Positions 1 through 10,849 are shown, counted from the stretch's first letter. The stretch is DNA of 64,000 bases from Aphanomyces cochlioides (GCA_019828595.1 JAHQRK010000013.1:713501-777500); one strand, 5' to 3'. The notes: a model not told the origin generated them from the letters alone. Program-made: numbers and translations.

Positions 1-11
1 CACACTTGATC

Positions 12-773
12 ATGATGCGCAAGCTGGCGGTGCTTCCGCTGGTCTTGACAGTCCTGCTTGGTGTCGTCTCGGCGCAAGACGACGTCTGCGATGCACCAGC
101 CTGTGTAGTCTACGTCGCGAATTCCCCTTATACTTGCCTGCGCTCGTTGTACGATTGTGGCTCTTGTATCCTGTCCTCGTCGAGCGGATCGCAATATATC
201 TGTTCGACTGCACTCGACTGCTCTCGAGGCACACTCTGTAGAAGCAACAACCCGCTCTTCCCGATGCTAACACCACGTCCAACATTGCTGACGCCGCCAA
301 TTACAACATCGCAGCGTCCTGCAACCACCACAACTACAACAATTGCGTCTACACCACCTCCAACGACGACCCTAATACCCACTGTGACACCGACCACGAC
401 AACAGTACCATCTTCAACGGCATCAGCGCCAACGCCAACTAGTTCGTCAAGCAACATGACAGCCATCGCGGTCGGTGTCTCCTGTAGCATTGCTGTCGTT
501 GTCGCGGCTGGCGGTCTGTTCTTCTTGTGGAAGAGGAAACAATCTTCGCGAGAAACGGAAGCCAAAGATATGGAAACACTCAATCGAGACGAATACGATG
601 GTGGTGAATTGCACGCTGATGCCGCACTCTTCAATACCTTTGGCCATCGATCATTAGCCATGAGTAGTACGTCCGAGCCGGACGCAATGTGGTGGAACGC
701 TCCGCCGACGAATCATCCATCCACGTCGTCCCTGGCATCGCCCCAGAAATCGCATGCGAGTAGCGCTGTGTAA
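12..773 (+). CDS. Mucin-like single-pass surface protein
   Basis: A 253-residue protein starting at the ATG at 12; a second ATG follows directly. It begins with a hydrophobic signal peptide (LAVLPLVLTVLLGVVSA, cleavage probably before QDDVC). A small ectodomain with eight cysteines follows (about residues 25-80), then a Thr/Ser/Pro-rich stalk (about 87-148) that should be heavily O-glycosylated. Next come one membrane span (about 150-173) ending in the stop-transfer residues WKRK, and a cytoplasmic tail of about 75 residues. This is the architecture of a type I cell-surface protein. I recognise no named family; the cysteine module could be a carbohydrate-binding or adhesion domain, which is speculation. 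The frame is intact and no TE sequence lies within it. Confidence 0.75.
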   Translation: MMRKLAVLPLVLTVLLGVVSAQDDVCDAPACVVYVANSPYTCLRSLYDCGSCILSSSSGSQYICSTALDCSRGTLCRSNNPLFPMLTPRPTLLTPPITTSQRPATTTTTTIASTPPPTTTLIPTVTPTTTTVPSSTASAPTPTSSSSNMTAIAVGVSCSIAVVVAAGGLFFLWKRKQSSRETEAKDMETLNRDEYDGGELHADAALFNTFGHRSLAMSSTSEPDAMWWNAPPTNHPSTSSLASPQKSHASSAV

Positions 774-805
774 GCATACTTATTGAAAATACTGTTTATA
801 ACTTT

Positions 806-1030
806 CACACATTTCAAATGTCTCCTGTCCATTGTGGTCAATGAAATCCTGTCTACGGAGCAATCAAGTGGGCATCACATACTCCAACTGCTCTGGTGAA
901 TAAATCTCACATTTTTGAAATGTCCGGAGAATTTTGATTTTTTGCCGCTGTTGTCGAGACCGCGAGATCGATGAACAAACGAGTGAGAGAATAGATCGCA
1001 GAGTAAATAATTCACATTGTTGAAATGTCT
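806..1030. repeat. Three dispersed copies of an imperfect palindromic motif
   Basis: The motif TCACATTTTTGAAATGTC and variants occur at about 806-823, 907-924 and 1012-1029, roughly 100 bp apart. The last two share an extra upstream stretch (gtgaataaatct versus gagtaaataatt). The third copy overlaps the end of the F-box gene. They lie between two convergent genes, so they could be decayed tandem repeats or protein-binding sites. Confidence 0.45.
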
Positions 1031-1602
1031 ATCATGGTTGGGGTTTTGCCTAAACGAGTGGCGAGGTTCCACACGTCGAGCTCGTGGAAGAATCGACGGT
1101 AGCCCATACCGAATCGAACTTGGCGACTTGGAAGCGTCGCAAAATCTCGGCGCGAGAGTCCGTACTTGGCCACCGCATCCGTATATTGAATGTCTCGGAA
1201 TTGTGGCAATCGAACGCACTGTCGACATATGCGATATCGTTCAAGGCGGCCACGATACGTGATGCGAATGTCCGCCGATTCGAGTGCGCGGCAATTCGTA
1301 CACATTCGCTTGTGGAGGAATTGATAGACCACTCGACGAGGCTTTCTTAATCGGCGATGATGGCCAACGCGGCGGCTTTCGTGGCTCTGGAATCCAAACG
1401 ACAAGACTGAAGTCCAAAAGACACGAGAATAGTAGATAGAACGACACGTCAATGCAAGATGCAAATGGTCATGTATGTCTAAGAATCCAAGCACGGCATC
1501 CCACAGGATGTCGCTAGGCAAAACCACCAAGAAAGACGGCAAAGAGTCGTCGTCGTCCGCTCCGCTGTTGTAGCGTCGGCTATGTGGTCGTTTCGATGAC
1601 AT
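1012..1602 (-). CDS. F-box protein
   Basis: A 196-residue protein. Residues about 28-60 contain an F-box-like stretch (LPSDILWDAVLGFLDIHDH followed by LALTCRSIYYS), the segment that binds Skp1 in SCF ubiquitin ligases. The C-terminal part has two CxxC pairs (CTNC and CRQC) about 25 residues apart, which could bind zinc. The remainder is basic and aromatic. No leucine-rich or kelch substrate-recognition repeats are seen, and the protein is short for an F-box adaptor, so the substrate cannot be predicted. The frame is intact from ATG to TGA, and the gene converges on the surface-protein gene. Confidence 0.65.
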   Translation of the reverse strand: MSSKRPHSRRYNSGADDDDSLPSFLVVLPSDILWDAVLGFLDIHDHLHLALTCRSIYYSRVFWTSVLSFGFQSHESRRVGHHRRLRKPRRVVYQFLHKRMCTNCRALESADIRITYRGRLERYRICRQCVRLPQFRDIQYTDAVAKYGLSRRDFATLPSRQVRFGMGYRRFFHELDVWNLATRLGKTPTMIDISTM

Positions 1603-1874
1603 TTTGCATTTGCACCCAAGCCCGAACCGTCAAGCTAAAATTAGAAGGCTATAAATTTGCGACAGGTCGACTCCAAATTGGATCCGCAGCCTGCAAACAG
1701 CGGAAAAAATGCCAAGAAGGCAACCGAAGTCCAAATCGGCAGAGGAAACTTGTATATTATTATAAGCTCAAAAATATTCGTAAATTGCAAATATTAAAAT
1801 AACGAGATATTTTAGTTTGAATTTCAGTATTAGAATGGTCTTACAAAAGGGAGATTTCGCAAATGTATTCCGTG

Positions 1875-1914
1875 TCCGTGTCCGTGATAAGAGTGCCTCA
1901 ATCACGGACACGGA
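1875..1914. repeat. Subterminal hairpin of Harbinger-1
   Basis: A 14-bp stem, TCCGTGTCCGTGAT at 1875-1888, pairs with its exact complement at 1901-1914 across a 12-nt loop. The stem contains repeated GTCCGT units. It lies just inside the putative left terminus, where transposase-binding subterminal repeats are expected. Confidence 0.6.
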
Positions 1915-1976
1915 AATATCGGTTTTGTAACGATTTCGCAGAACACTAATATAGATTCCGTGAGCGTTATTAACAA

Positions 1977-3080
1977 ATGGAGTCATTTGCATCGATGCTA
2001 TCTGTTGAGGAACTCGTTGTCATCATTAAAGGGACGCGGTACATGAGGGCTACACGACGGCGAAGATTCTTGATTGCTCTGATATCCGCTGTCGAGCGTC
2101 CAATTATCCCCGACGTGCGGTTTGATTTGGACGATTACAATGAGACTGACTTGAAACTCAAATTTCGGTTTGGCCATGGCTCAATCCTTTTGCTTGCCAA
2201 GCTTTTGCAACTTCCAAGTATAGTTGTCACACCAATGCGAGACCGCGTACACTCTGTCGAAGCGCTTTGTATTGTTCTATATCGTTTGATGTACCCCAAA
2301 CGTTACTATGACATGATGAATCTCTTTGGCCGTTCACGAGAGTCATTGTGCCGCGTCTTCAACTGCATGATCGATTTGATATACGACAAATGGCACGACA
2401 TCTTCTACTTTGCCTTGCCGATTGTCGAAAAACGTCTAGCCTTGTATGCAGACGCGATTCACAAGAAAGGGTCCCCTGTGTCATGTCTCTTTGGATTCAT
2501 CGATGGCAGCAAGTTCGAGACGTGCCGCATAACTCAGACAACAGACAGCACCTTCTCGGACATGCAACGACTCATATACAGTGGCCACAAACGACGCCAC
2601 TGCTTAAATTTCCAAGCGGTGACCGCTCCAGACGGACTGTGCATTCATCTGTGGGGTCCACTAGAAGGCGCAAGGCACGACACGACATTGTTGCGCGAGA
2701 GTAAGTTGCTTGATTACCTGTCTGCACATTCAAATATCTTCAAAGACTACTATATCTTCGGTGATCCAGCGTATGGAGTTCTACGATGGATTTTTTCTGC
2801 ATACAAAGGTAACTCAATCACTGCCGAACAGAAGGCCTTCAACAGGTCAATGAGTACAGTCCGACAATCTGTCGAGTGGTGGTTTTCCCGTTTGAAGACG
2901 CTCTGGGCCTTTGTTACATTCAAAATGCAACAGAAAGTAATGCTCCAGAACGTTGGAAAAGTTATTGCTGTCGCTATGCTCTTCACCAATTGCGATTGCT
3001 GCGTCAATGAACGCAATCAAATCAGCTCATTCTTTGGCTTGAAGCCTCCATCCCTGGAAGAGTATCTGTGTCATACCTAG
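1977..3080 (+). CDS. Harbinger-type DDE transposase (HARB1-like)
   Basis: A 367-residue nuclease of the DDE_Tnp_4 superfamily. The catalytic core is recognisable in order: FIDGSKFE (first Asp, about residue 176), EGARHDTTLL (second Asp), FGDPAYG, and SVEWWFSRLKTLWAF (catalytic Glu). The frame is open and all three acidic residues are present, so the copy may be catalytically competent. The N-terminal third is rich in basic residues and resembles a HARB1 N-terminal region. It is clearly homologous to the Harbinger-4 transposase at 43.1-44.2 kb; both end PPSLEEYL. HARB1-type nucleases normally need a Myb-like partner for DNA binding and nuclear import; the matching partner lies directly downstream on the other strand. 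Confidence 0.85.
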   Translation: MESFASMLSVEELVVIIKGTRYMRATRRRRFLIALISAVERPIIPDVRFDLDDYNETDLKLKFRFGHGSILLLAKLLQLPSIVVTPMRDRVHSVEALCIVLYRLMYPKRYYDMMNLFGRSRESLCRVFNCMIDLIYDKWHDIFYFALPIVEKRLALYADAIHKKGSPVSCLFGFIDGSKFETCRITQTTDSTFSDMQRLIYSGHKRRHCLNFQAVTAPDGLCIHLWGPLEGARHDTTLLRESKLLDYLSAHSNIFKDYYIFGDPAYGVLRWIFSAYKGNSITAEQKAFNRSMSTVRQSVEWWFSRLKTLWAFVTFKMQQKVMLQNVGKVIAVAMLFTNCDCCVNERNQISSFFGLKPPSLEEYLCHT

Positions 3081-3123
3081 ATTGAAATCATTAAACTGTA
3101 TTATGATTTAAACAAAGTCAATT

Positions 3124-3796
3124 CTACACGTCTTCGCGTCTTTGCATGGCTGCACGTGCAAGTGCTAATACTTCCGACATTTGATTATGGAGATCTTCGA
3201 GTTGCTTAAGCTCTTTTTCTCTGATTTCGTGTCGTTCCAAGCGATCAAGCCGTTTTTCTTCAATCTCGAGCTTCAATTTTTCTTTTTTGAAAGCAAGTCT
3301 TTCGCGCTCAAGTTGGACCTCCTCATTGTGAAAGTCGACAAGCAATGTCGTCTTTGTCGTGGTTGACGGCTTTGCGTTTTTTCTGGCATGTTTTCATGGC
3401 TTGGTCTCGAATGTGACGAGCTGCATCTTCAGTGCGAGACTTCTCTTCTCGTTCAGCAGCATTGGCCTGCTGTTTGCTCTTCTTTCTCACCAAGCTGTCT
3501 GTTCGCAGCGCGAGCAGCTCGTCGAGAAGGATGTGCCGGTCATTGTGTTCTTGATCTACGCCCGACATATAAATTGACTCCTTCTGGAACTTCTCATGGT
3601 TGTCCAGAAGTAAATGAAAGCGGTGGGAAGCTTTCTTGCCGTCTAGATTACAATCTTGTCGAGAAAAACCTGGGACTTGGAGCGGGTTAATCGCTAGCTC
3701 GTCCCACGCCTTCATGACACGCTCGTGCAGGAACGGTCGCTCGTTGTTGGCTTGAACCAACAGCGCCATGTCATCATCACTCGTCCACCTGCTCAT
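3124..3796 (-). pseudogene. Myb/SANT-like Harbinger accessory protein, frameshifted
   Basis: The N-terminal part (3796 to about 3330) begins MSRWTSDDDMALLVQ, a Myb/SANT-like tryptophan-acidic start, and continues through a trihelix-like region to a basic segment. The C-terminal part (3345-3124) is in another frame and is a strongly charged coiled coil (repeated LERERLAFKKEKL type). The two frames overlap near 3330, so one short indel separates them. It is arranged convergently with the transposase, 44 bp away. In the related Harbinger-4, the homologous gene is a single open frame. Function by family: sequence-specific DNA binding and recruitment of the transposase. Confidence 0.7.
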
Positions 3797-3895
3797 GGCG
3801 GCTCTCCAAACTCAAAATGTTCTTCTGATAAAACGGACAATACAGCTTATCCGAATCCGCGTTGAGAGCTTGATGACTGCAAACATGCTTTTTGA

Positions 3896-6800
3896 CAAAG
3901 CTGCCTTGCTGGGAAGCAGTCTCGTTTACCCTTCCCCAAGCGCTCTATCTCCACAACTTCGGAACCTTTTGCTTTGGTACATTCGGACATTTGTGGACCT
4001 ATGCGTCATCCTGCACTTCGTGATCGATCTCGGTATTTCATCACGTTTCCCGATGATTATTCGCGTTATGGCTTTGTGTTCTTTCTCAAGAACAAGTCGG
4101 ATGCTCTCCAATGCTTCAAGGAGTTCACTGCCTATTGCCGCACTCAATTCGATCTACCTGTGCGATGTCTCCGTTCCGACAATGGCGGTGAATACTTCTC
4201 GACTTTATTCTCCGAGTTCTTACTCGAGAATGGCATCCAACACGATGTGACCGTTCTGCATACCCCGCAGCAAAATGGTGTCAGTGAACGCATGAATCGC
4301 ACTCTCGTCGAATGTGCAAGATCATTGCTTCACTTCTGCAAAGCACCTTTGCGATTTTGGGCCGAAGCTGTGTCTCATGCAATGTACCTACGGAATCGGA
4401 CATACTCAGCGTCCACTCCTGGTATGACACCCTTCGAGAAACTATGGAAGTCTAAGCCTGATCTTGGTAATCTGCGTATTTTTGGCTGTGAAACTTATGC
4501 GCATGTTGAATCGCATCAACGAACCAAGTTTGCTTCCAAGACGATACGTGCCATGTATCTTGGTCACGAGCCTAACGTCAAAGGTTATCGTCTTTACACC
4601 TCAAGCCCAGAACGGATCATCGTCAGTCGTAATGTTGTCTTTAATGAATCCACGAGTTTCTTTACTGAAGAACCGTCGGTTGATGAATCACCCGTCTCTC
4701 AACTCATTGATGAGATCGACGATGATGACGAGCTGTCTCTAAGAGATGAGACTTTAGCACTACCTGCAGCTCCACCAGCTTCTACCATACCCGCTCCAAA
4801 TGAAGGAACTGCGATCGTTCCAAGACGTTCGACTCGCATCCGTCGCGGCAATCCTCGCTACAATGTGCCTCCTGTACACGTTCCTCAGTTCACGTTGGCT
4901 GAACCTTTAACACCACCGACAAGACCAATACAGAGCACACCTCCCACACCTTCCATCACTGAAGCTGACACTTCCGAGTCTCGCGTTGAGAACACACCTC
5001 CGCAACCACTCGATGACTCCACGCCTTCTCGTGTTGAGCCTGCTCCACAACAATCACCTGCGAATCTCCTGCGGACATCCCATTGCCGTCCTCACCTTCA
5101 CAAGGACCAATGTCTCGCACGGACACTCCTGCTGTCACTCCTGAGTTTGTTCCTGTCATGATGCCTCCTCCGGCGTCGACAGACTCGACTTCGTTCGACG
5201 AAGATGCGCTTTGTGAACAGTTTGAGTCCTTGGCACTCAGTTTGTTTCGCCTTCGACCTGAGGCAAACTCTGATGTTGATGAACATCAACTGAGCAAGCA
5301 ACATCGACTTCTCGTTGATTTAGCCTTGCAATCAACCGGGCTACCTTCGACTATACGTCAAGCCCATGCTTCACCAGAGAAAAATGACTGGATTAAGGCT
5401 ACTGATGCCGAATACAATTCATTGATACAATACAACACTTGGACTCTGTGTGAACTTCCACCTGACCGTAAAACCATTGGATGCCGATGGATCTTTACGA
5501 AGAAGTACTCTGCTGATGGTAATTTGTCACGCTACAAAGCACGCCTTGTTGCTCAAGGTTTCACTCAAGTTGCTGGCGTTGACTACACTGAAGTGTTTGC
5601 TCCTGTAATCCGCACTTCGAGCATTCGTTTCCTACTTGCTCTTGCTGCGATGAGTTCCATGCATATCTGCCACATGGATGTGCAAACTGCTTTACTCAAA
5701 GGAAACCTCCAGGAAACACTCTACATGAAACAACCTCCGGGATATGTCCAACCTGGCTCAGAACATCTTGTCTGCCGTTTGAACAAGAGCATCTATGGAC
5801 TTAAACAATCTTCCCGTGAATGGAACTCTGCATTGGATTCTTACTTTAAGTCACAACGCTTCACACAACTTAAGTCTGATCCATGCATCTACTTCCGACG
5901 TACACCCCAAAGTTTAGTTTTGGTGGGCGTATATGTCGACGACTTCATCCTTCTGTCCACTCACTCAAACTTAATGGACTCCACGAAGCGTGCCTTATCT
6001 GCTCGCTTCGCCATGAAGGACCTGGGAACCTTAACCTACTGCCTCGGCATCGAAGTTAAACGCCTTGAGGATGGTTCCATTTTACTGCACCAAAGCCGAT
6101 ACATCTCGGACATACTTGCTAAGCATGGCCTTGCCGACTGCAATCCAATTTCAACACCTCAGGACAGCCATACAGCCTCTTTCCGATCGTCTAATTCTAC
6201 ACCCTCGTTGCCATTTCGCAATGTGGTGGGCGAACTGCTCTATCTCACGACGACAACGCGTCCTGATATCGCTTTTACTGTTACATTGCTTTCACGGCAC
6301 CTCAACAACCCTGAAGAAGAACACCAACGCATCGCTAAGCGTGTACTTCGCTACCTTCAAGGAACGAAAGATTATGGAACATGCTACACCAAGCAAGACT
6401 CCTCCGACTATCTCATTGAGCTATTCGTCGATACCGACTATGCCAATGATGCAACCACTCGCAGATCCACCTCGGGTTACTTTCTGTTCCTGAACGGGTG
6501 TTTGATCTCGTGGAAATCCAAACTGCAAAACATAGTTGCTTTGTCCACTTCCGAAGCTGAATACATTTCCATGTCTTATGGACTGAGAAGAAGCACTATG
6601 GCTCAAGTCATTGCTTGAAGAACTCGAGCTTTCTGTCAAACTGCCCATCATCGTTTATGAAGACAACCAAAGTACAATCAAGATGGCTGAAAACTCAACC
6701 CTTCAACAACGAACCAAGCACATCGATGTTCGTCATCACTTCATTCGAGACTTAGTCCGCGAGCACATCATCAAGATCGACTATTGCCCCACTAACGAAA

Positions 6801-6910
6801 TGCTTGCTGACATGCTAACCAAAGCATTGCCTCGACCAAAGTTTCAAGAGCGTCTCTCGAAAGTCATGACCCCTCTCTCCCACTACATCGAAGAAGAAAG
6901 TTTCAATTAG
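3896..6910 (+). pseudogene. Copia pol: integrase, reverse transcriptase, RNase H in three frames
   Basis: Three segments in different frames. 3974-5161: integrase core with VHSDICGPM (Asp), RSDNGGEYFS (Asp) and QNGVSERMNRTL (Glu), then a Ser/Pro-rich linker. About 5083-6618: reverse transcriptase with the palm motif YVDDFILL. 6611-6910: the end of RNase H and the copia tail (HIDVRHHFIRDL, LADMLTKALP). Frameshifts lie near 5075-5090 and near 6590; the second looks like one extra A in ctgagaagaagca. Catalytic residues that can be seen are intact, so the copy is fairly young although 5' truncated and non-autonomous. Confidence 0.85.
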
Positions 6911-7200
6911 GGGGGAATGTTGAGACTTCTAGAATGTAATCTCAACTTTCACATTCGAGAAAGGTCTCTTAACTATAAAACAACTTGTATATTGCGTGTT
7001 CCAGAAGACTCCAGAAGACAAACGAAGACAAACGAAGACCACAGAATTCACACTAGGCCTAGCTAGCTTTCATGTTAACCATCTAATTCAATTTCCAACT
7101 TCCCTTCTAGACAATATACTCTGGAGAGTGAGCAAAATGCAGAGTAATATTATTGTGAAGTCATACGCACTCGCTCACGACAAGTAATGAGTCATGTCTT
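3896..7200 (+). mobile_element. Copia-1 retrotransposon, 5' truncated
   Basis: Only the distal pol and part of a 3' LTR remain. No gag, protease or 5' LTR is present. Recognisable coding sequence begins at the end of the GAG-pre-integrase zinc region (about 3896) immediately after Harbinger-1. Copia gene order (integrase before reverse transcriptase) identifies the superfamily. The 3' boundary of the LTR cannot be set because there is no second copy, so the end coordinate is approximate. Confidence 0.75.
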
Positions 7201-7407
7201 AAGCGTTAATTGTATGGCTACTTCTGAAGTATTCTGGGATGAAAATCATCGCTCAAACCTGAACAATCCATGGCCAATTCGTTAACCTGAACAGTGAGAC
7301 CCTACAGAACAATGCTCGAGAAATGCACTACTGTACTTCACCGGCAAAGCCTTAAACGACGCGGATGACATCAGACATTCGCCCAGAAAATTGCGCTCAC
7401 CCGAGCA
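6909..7407 (+). other. Polypurine tract, start of 3' LTR, and unassigned sequence
   Basis: Directly after the pol stop codon is AGGGGGGAA (6909-6917), a polypurine tract, followed by TGTTGAGACTTCTAG, the expected TG start of a 3' LTR. The stretch includes tandem CCAGAAGACT / ACGAAGACA-type direct repeats around 7000-7045. No LTR end, target duplication or gene can be defined up to 7407. Confidence 0.5.
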
Positions 7408-8474
7408 ATGCGGATGTTGTGCGAAAAATTATGTGCCTTCTGCATTTTCTCTCATCTAGCAAGGTGGACTTGCGTCGACCGCGCGTCCAAGTTTTTGGTT
7501 GCCATCCCGGTCAAGGATACAATTACTGCCGCCCAGTCGGCTCAAGTGTTTTTCGACACCATTTACTGTCGCTTTGGCCTCCCCATATCGATTATCTCGG
7601 ACCGTGATCCTCGTTTCACGTCCACATTTTGGACGGCCCTCTTTTCCTTGGTGGGCGCCAAATTGAATATGTCCACCTCTGACCATCCCGAGTCTGATGG
7701 TCAGACGGAACGCGCGAACCGCGTCATTGAAGACATCTTGCGTAGCTTCACGCAGTCTCGACAGAAGACCTGGAGCTCACTGCTTCCACACGTCGAGTTC
7801 GCTTACAACACGTCAGTGCATGCCTCCACCGGCTTCACTCCCTTCTACGTCAACTTCCTCCGGCACCCGCGCCTGCCCTCCTCGATGGACAGCGCTTGCT
7901 TAAGTGGGGGAGGATTCCACTGGGCTGCTTCGAGCCATTCCCCTGACTGGGTGCCGACAGGCACAGAGGACGTGCCTCCGGCGAGGACGATTTTCTCTGT
8001 CGAGAATTTTATTCGCACACGGGAGTCAGTCATCTCCCAAGTGCAAGACAACTTAGCACTCGCACAAGCTCGACAAGCTCGCGAGTCCAACAAACATGGA
8101 CGAAAGAACACCAATGTATTTACCCTTCAAGATCAAGTCCTATTACATAGGTCGGCGGTACCGCAAGCCGCCCTTGGCAACGCTAAACTTCGACCGCCAA
8201 TGGTATGGTCCATTTCCTATCGCAAAGGTTGTGAGCGCAGTATCCTACCGCTTGCGACTCCCAGACGAATGGCAGTGCCATGACGTCTTTTACGTCGGCA
8301 AACTGAAGCCGTACATACCTCGCACTACACCTGACTTGAGCCCGAACGACTCGACGGCAGAGACTCGCCACCACTTGAATGATCTGGCTGCGCAATCGGC
8401 TCTTGTACCTCGGGCGCTTGAGCAGCCGCCGCCGGCAATGCGGCAACAAGAAGTGCACGAATCGCGTGCACACC
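7408..8474 (+). pseudogene. Gypsy integrase fragment
   Basis: The distal end of a Ty3/Gypsy pol. Visible motifs: IISDRDPRFTSTFW (second catalytic Asp), SDGQTERANRVIEDILR (catalytic Glu) and the C-terminal domain ending VFYVGKLKPYIP. The first catalytic Asp region is missing, so the fragment is 5' truncated. A frameshift lies near 8100-8200, between the tether region and the C-terminal domain. The second frame stays open to 8824, but beyond KLKPYIP it no longer resembles pol, and there the opposite strand carries the gag-like gene. Confidence 0.75.
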
Positions 8475-9831
8475 CTCCTCCAAGACTGAGAGTCGCTGGT
8501 TCACGGCGTGGTCAACACGCGCCGCGTTCGTCGGCTCGCCTTGCGGCTCGGGCACTTGCTCGGCGTGAAGATCCGGCTGTTGCGGTTGTTGAGACGGCGC
8601 TGCCGCGGGCTTGGGACCAGCCGCGTCGCGTTGCGGCATCTCGCGGACTTGAGATCGGTGACCCCGCGAAGGAGACCGAGAATTTGAACTTTGCCGTCTT
8701 GGAGGCGAACCGGAACGGGAACGACGCGCTTGAAAATGCCGTCCACGAGAACGAGAACGAGAACGACGCGCTTGAGAATGCCGTCCACGAGAGAGAGAGA
8801 ACGCGAACGAGAGCGTCGGCCTGACGAGCGGCCACGCTGATGATGCGACGACTGGTGTCGATCGCGCAAGGGAGAGACCGATTGAGAATGACGCGCCTGA
8901 GAGCAGCGTCCAGAAGAATGGACTGGCGAGGCCCAACGCCGATGAGCACTACCCTGCGACGGGAAATCCGCAGGCTGCTCGTAGCCGTGGGATCGATCCC
9001 ATCCACCGCCGGCTGCGACGAAGTCCTACAAGAGAAGTGAACGAAGAATCGAAACGGGATTAGCTCACCCCGTCGCACAAGGTCGGCGACTACAGAATAA
9101 TGGATGCGTGGACCACGAAGGCGCCAATTTGCAAAAGCCACGATGTCCTGGAGCGTGTTGTAGAAGTTTCCAAGGATATGAGCGCGCTGGCGGCCTTCAC
9201 GATAGGCAAGTTTCAAGACCCAAACACCAGCATACTCGACGGCGGTCTCGTCGATGATGGGGTTCACTGGAGCGCAAGTAGGGTGCGACTGACTTGGTTG
9301 AGTCGACGTCGGACCACGTCGGCCTTGGCTTGCCTCCTCATCACGGCACCGCAATGCTTCGCGGTAGTCCTGCCACTGCACTTGGGACATCACCATCGAG
9401 CGCAAAGTGAAGAGCAAGTCCAAGGCAACCATGACCAAATCGGGGAATGGCAGCGTGTCGCTGATACCGCGCTTCAGTTGGTTCGCTAGACGAGCGACTT
9501 TCGCGAAATCGGGACGCCGCACAGGGTCCGGCAAGATCGGCGGTACAGGGAAGAACTCCGCCGCGGCAAACTCGTCTTGGTCCCGCCAAGAATTGAAGAC
9601 CTCGTCGTCATGTTGGGCAAGGCGCGTCATGCCAAGACGGAATGGCGGTGGTCTTGGAGTTTGAGCGTATTCGCGCGCGATGCGATCGTTTGAGTGGTGC
9701 ATGCCAAGAATCGAAGATGCAAAATGATCAATGCTGCGGTTGGACAAACTGCCGGGACTCCTGTCCCTTCCCAAGACGACGGGACGAGAAGAACCTCCAA
9801 CGAGCGGCTCTTGTTGGGAGGAAGTGCGCAT
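8325..9831 (-). pseudogene. Gag-like gene with Arg/Ser-rich tail, frameshifted
   Basis: The minus strand starts MRTSSQQEPLVGGSSRP at 9831 and stays open to 8512. The first 250 residues look like a structural gag-type protein (mixed helical, with the trait AKVARLANQLKRG) but have no zinc knuckle. Further on, coding potential shifts to other frames (8869-8501, then 8936-8325), where a strongly Arg/Ser-rich region (RSRSRSRGRHFQARRSRS) is followed by a Pro/Gln/Ala-rich helix and a stop at 8325. I infer one gene with one or two frameshifts. It overlaps the + strand extension of the Gypsy fragment. It could be gag of an oppositely oriented Gypsy or a domesticated gag. Family assignment is weak. Confidence 0.45.
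8697..8798. repeat. Tandem repeat of about 45 bp
   Basis: AACGACGCGCTTGAAAATGC followed by cgtccacgagaacgagaacg occurs in two near-identical units, with GAACGA sub-repeats between them. On the minus strand this encodes the RSRS-type arginine/serine repeats, and on the plus strand NENEN-type repeats. Confidence 0.65.
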
Positions 9832-10066
9832 TTCAAACGGGGATTGAAATGATTGGCAAAGCTTTCAAACCGTGGGTTTGATTGCAGGTGGGGGAGGGTG
9901 TAAGGGGACGTGACACCCTTACTACAAGAACCCTTAATACAAGGACAAGATCTGGGATCTTGTCGTTTCGCCACGACAGCAATGTAAGATCGCGTGGTAG
10001 TTTCGAAACCACTTAGATGTTAAGCGATAACTCTATTGTCACTCTTAAATTTGCGAAGTACCGGGC
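9832..10066. other. Non-coding stretch, possible LTR remnant
   Basis: On the minus strand this contains TGTCACGTCCCCTTACACC near 9922, a start often seen in Gypsy LTRs, plus GGGAGGGTG purine tracts. No paired LTR is present. No gene is seen. Confidence 0.3.
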
Positions 10067-10527
10067 TTGTCTCTACTTCCTCTGCATAAGCCCCGTTACA
10101 TCGACAACGCCAGGTGTGCCAACTTGTTGTCTGGCTACAATGTCGACAGCACGATGATTTGTGCGGGTGGCCAAGCCGGTAAAGATTCGTGCCAAGGTGA
10201 CTCGGGTGGACCTTTGACTGTTGAAAGCAGCGGCCAAGAGTCGTTGGTTGGTGTGGTCAGTTGGGGTATTGCTGCGCTCAAGCCAACCAGCCTGGTGTGT
10301 ACAGTCGCATTTCCGCCGCTCGCGACTTTATCGAGCCTTACATCTCGAGCTCTCCGACCGTGGCGCCGTCGCCTTCGACCAAGTCGACGCCGGTTCCAAC
10401 CACAAGTGTGTGTGGCACTTGCAACTACTGCTATTATCCAGCTGGAGTCCGTTGCTTGACGGCTTTCACCAAGAGCGACTGCAGCTACTACAATGCCAAC
10501 TATGGTACGATTTGGTGCGGATTGTAA
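10067..10527 (+). pseudogene. Trypsin-like serine protease, 5' truncated and frameshifted
   Basis: The C-terminal half of an S1 peptidase. It contains the conserved [11 protein letters not shown] segment and the nucleophile motif [11 protein letters not shown]. The usual VSWG continues only after a one-base loss at about 10268, in the frame [14 protein letters not shown]. The His and Asp of the catalytic triad and the signal peptide are absent upstream, so the gene is a remnant. After the protease domain comes a Ser/Thr/Pro linker and a cysteine-rich tail ([15 protein letters not shown], then CSYYNANYGTIWCGL), as in secreted oomycete trypsins with an added C-terminal module. Upstream sequence is retroelement-related, which may have removed the 5' half. 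Confidence 0.75.
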
Positions 10528-10849
10528 AAAGAGCGCTGTACTCCGATCTCAAGATTCAATCAGAGAGTTTTCGGAGACCCAAAAGTTGACTTTAGATAGA
10601 CATTTTCCTCTAAAAACTAATTATCCTGTGGAAATACATAAGTCGAGATTCGGATCTTAAGTCGTGATCAGATTGATTTAGCGGGCCTTTAAGTCGAACT
10701 CTGTATTGACTTAGTACAACTAGGAACTTTCCTAATCTCAAGACAAGATTGTCCGAAAATTGACATTTTCTAAATAGGACTTTGCTTCTTATCAGAGACT
10801 GCTCTGAAACTGACTTTTTTCTGATTCCAGTGGATAATTTCAGGGAAAA

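Larger units (their letters stand above)
1852..3830 (+). mobile_element. Harbinger-1 element (right end lost)
   Basis: A Harbinger-type DNA transposon with a + strand transposase and a convergent Myb/SANT-like accessory gene. The left end is placed at the AGATTTCGCAA motif at 1852, because the same motif forms the termini of the related Harbinger-4. No matching inverted copy is found after the accessory gene. Copia-1 sequence starts there, so the right end was probably lost or displaced. The right boundary given is approximate. Confidence 0.65.

Noticed and set aside
128..661. Long minus-strand frame opposite the surface protein gene
   Set aside because: Valine-rich shadow of the ACC/ACA threonine repeats on the plus strand, with no domain.
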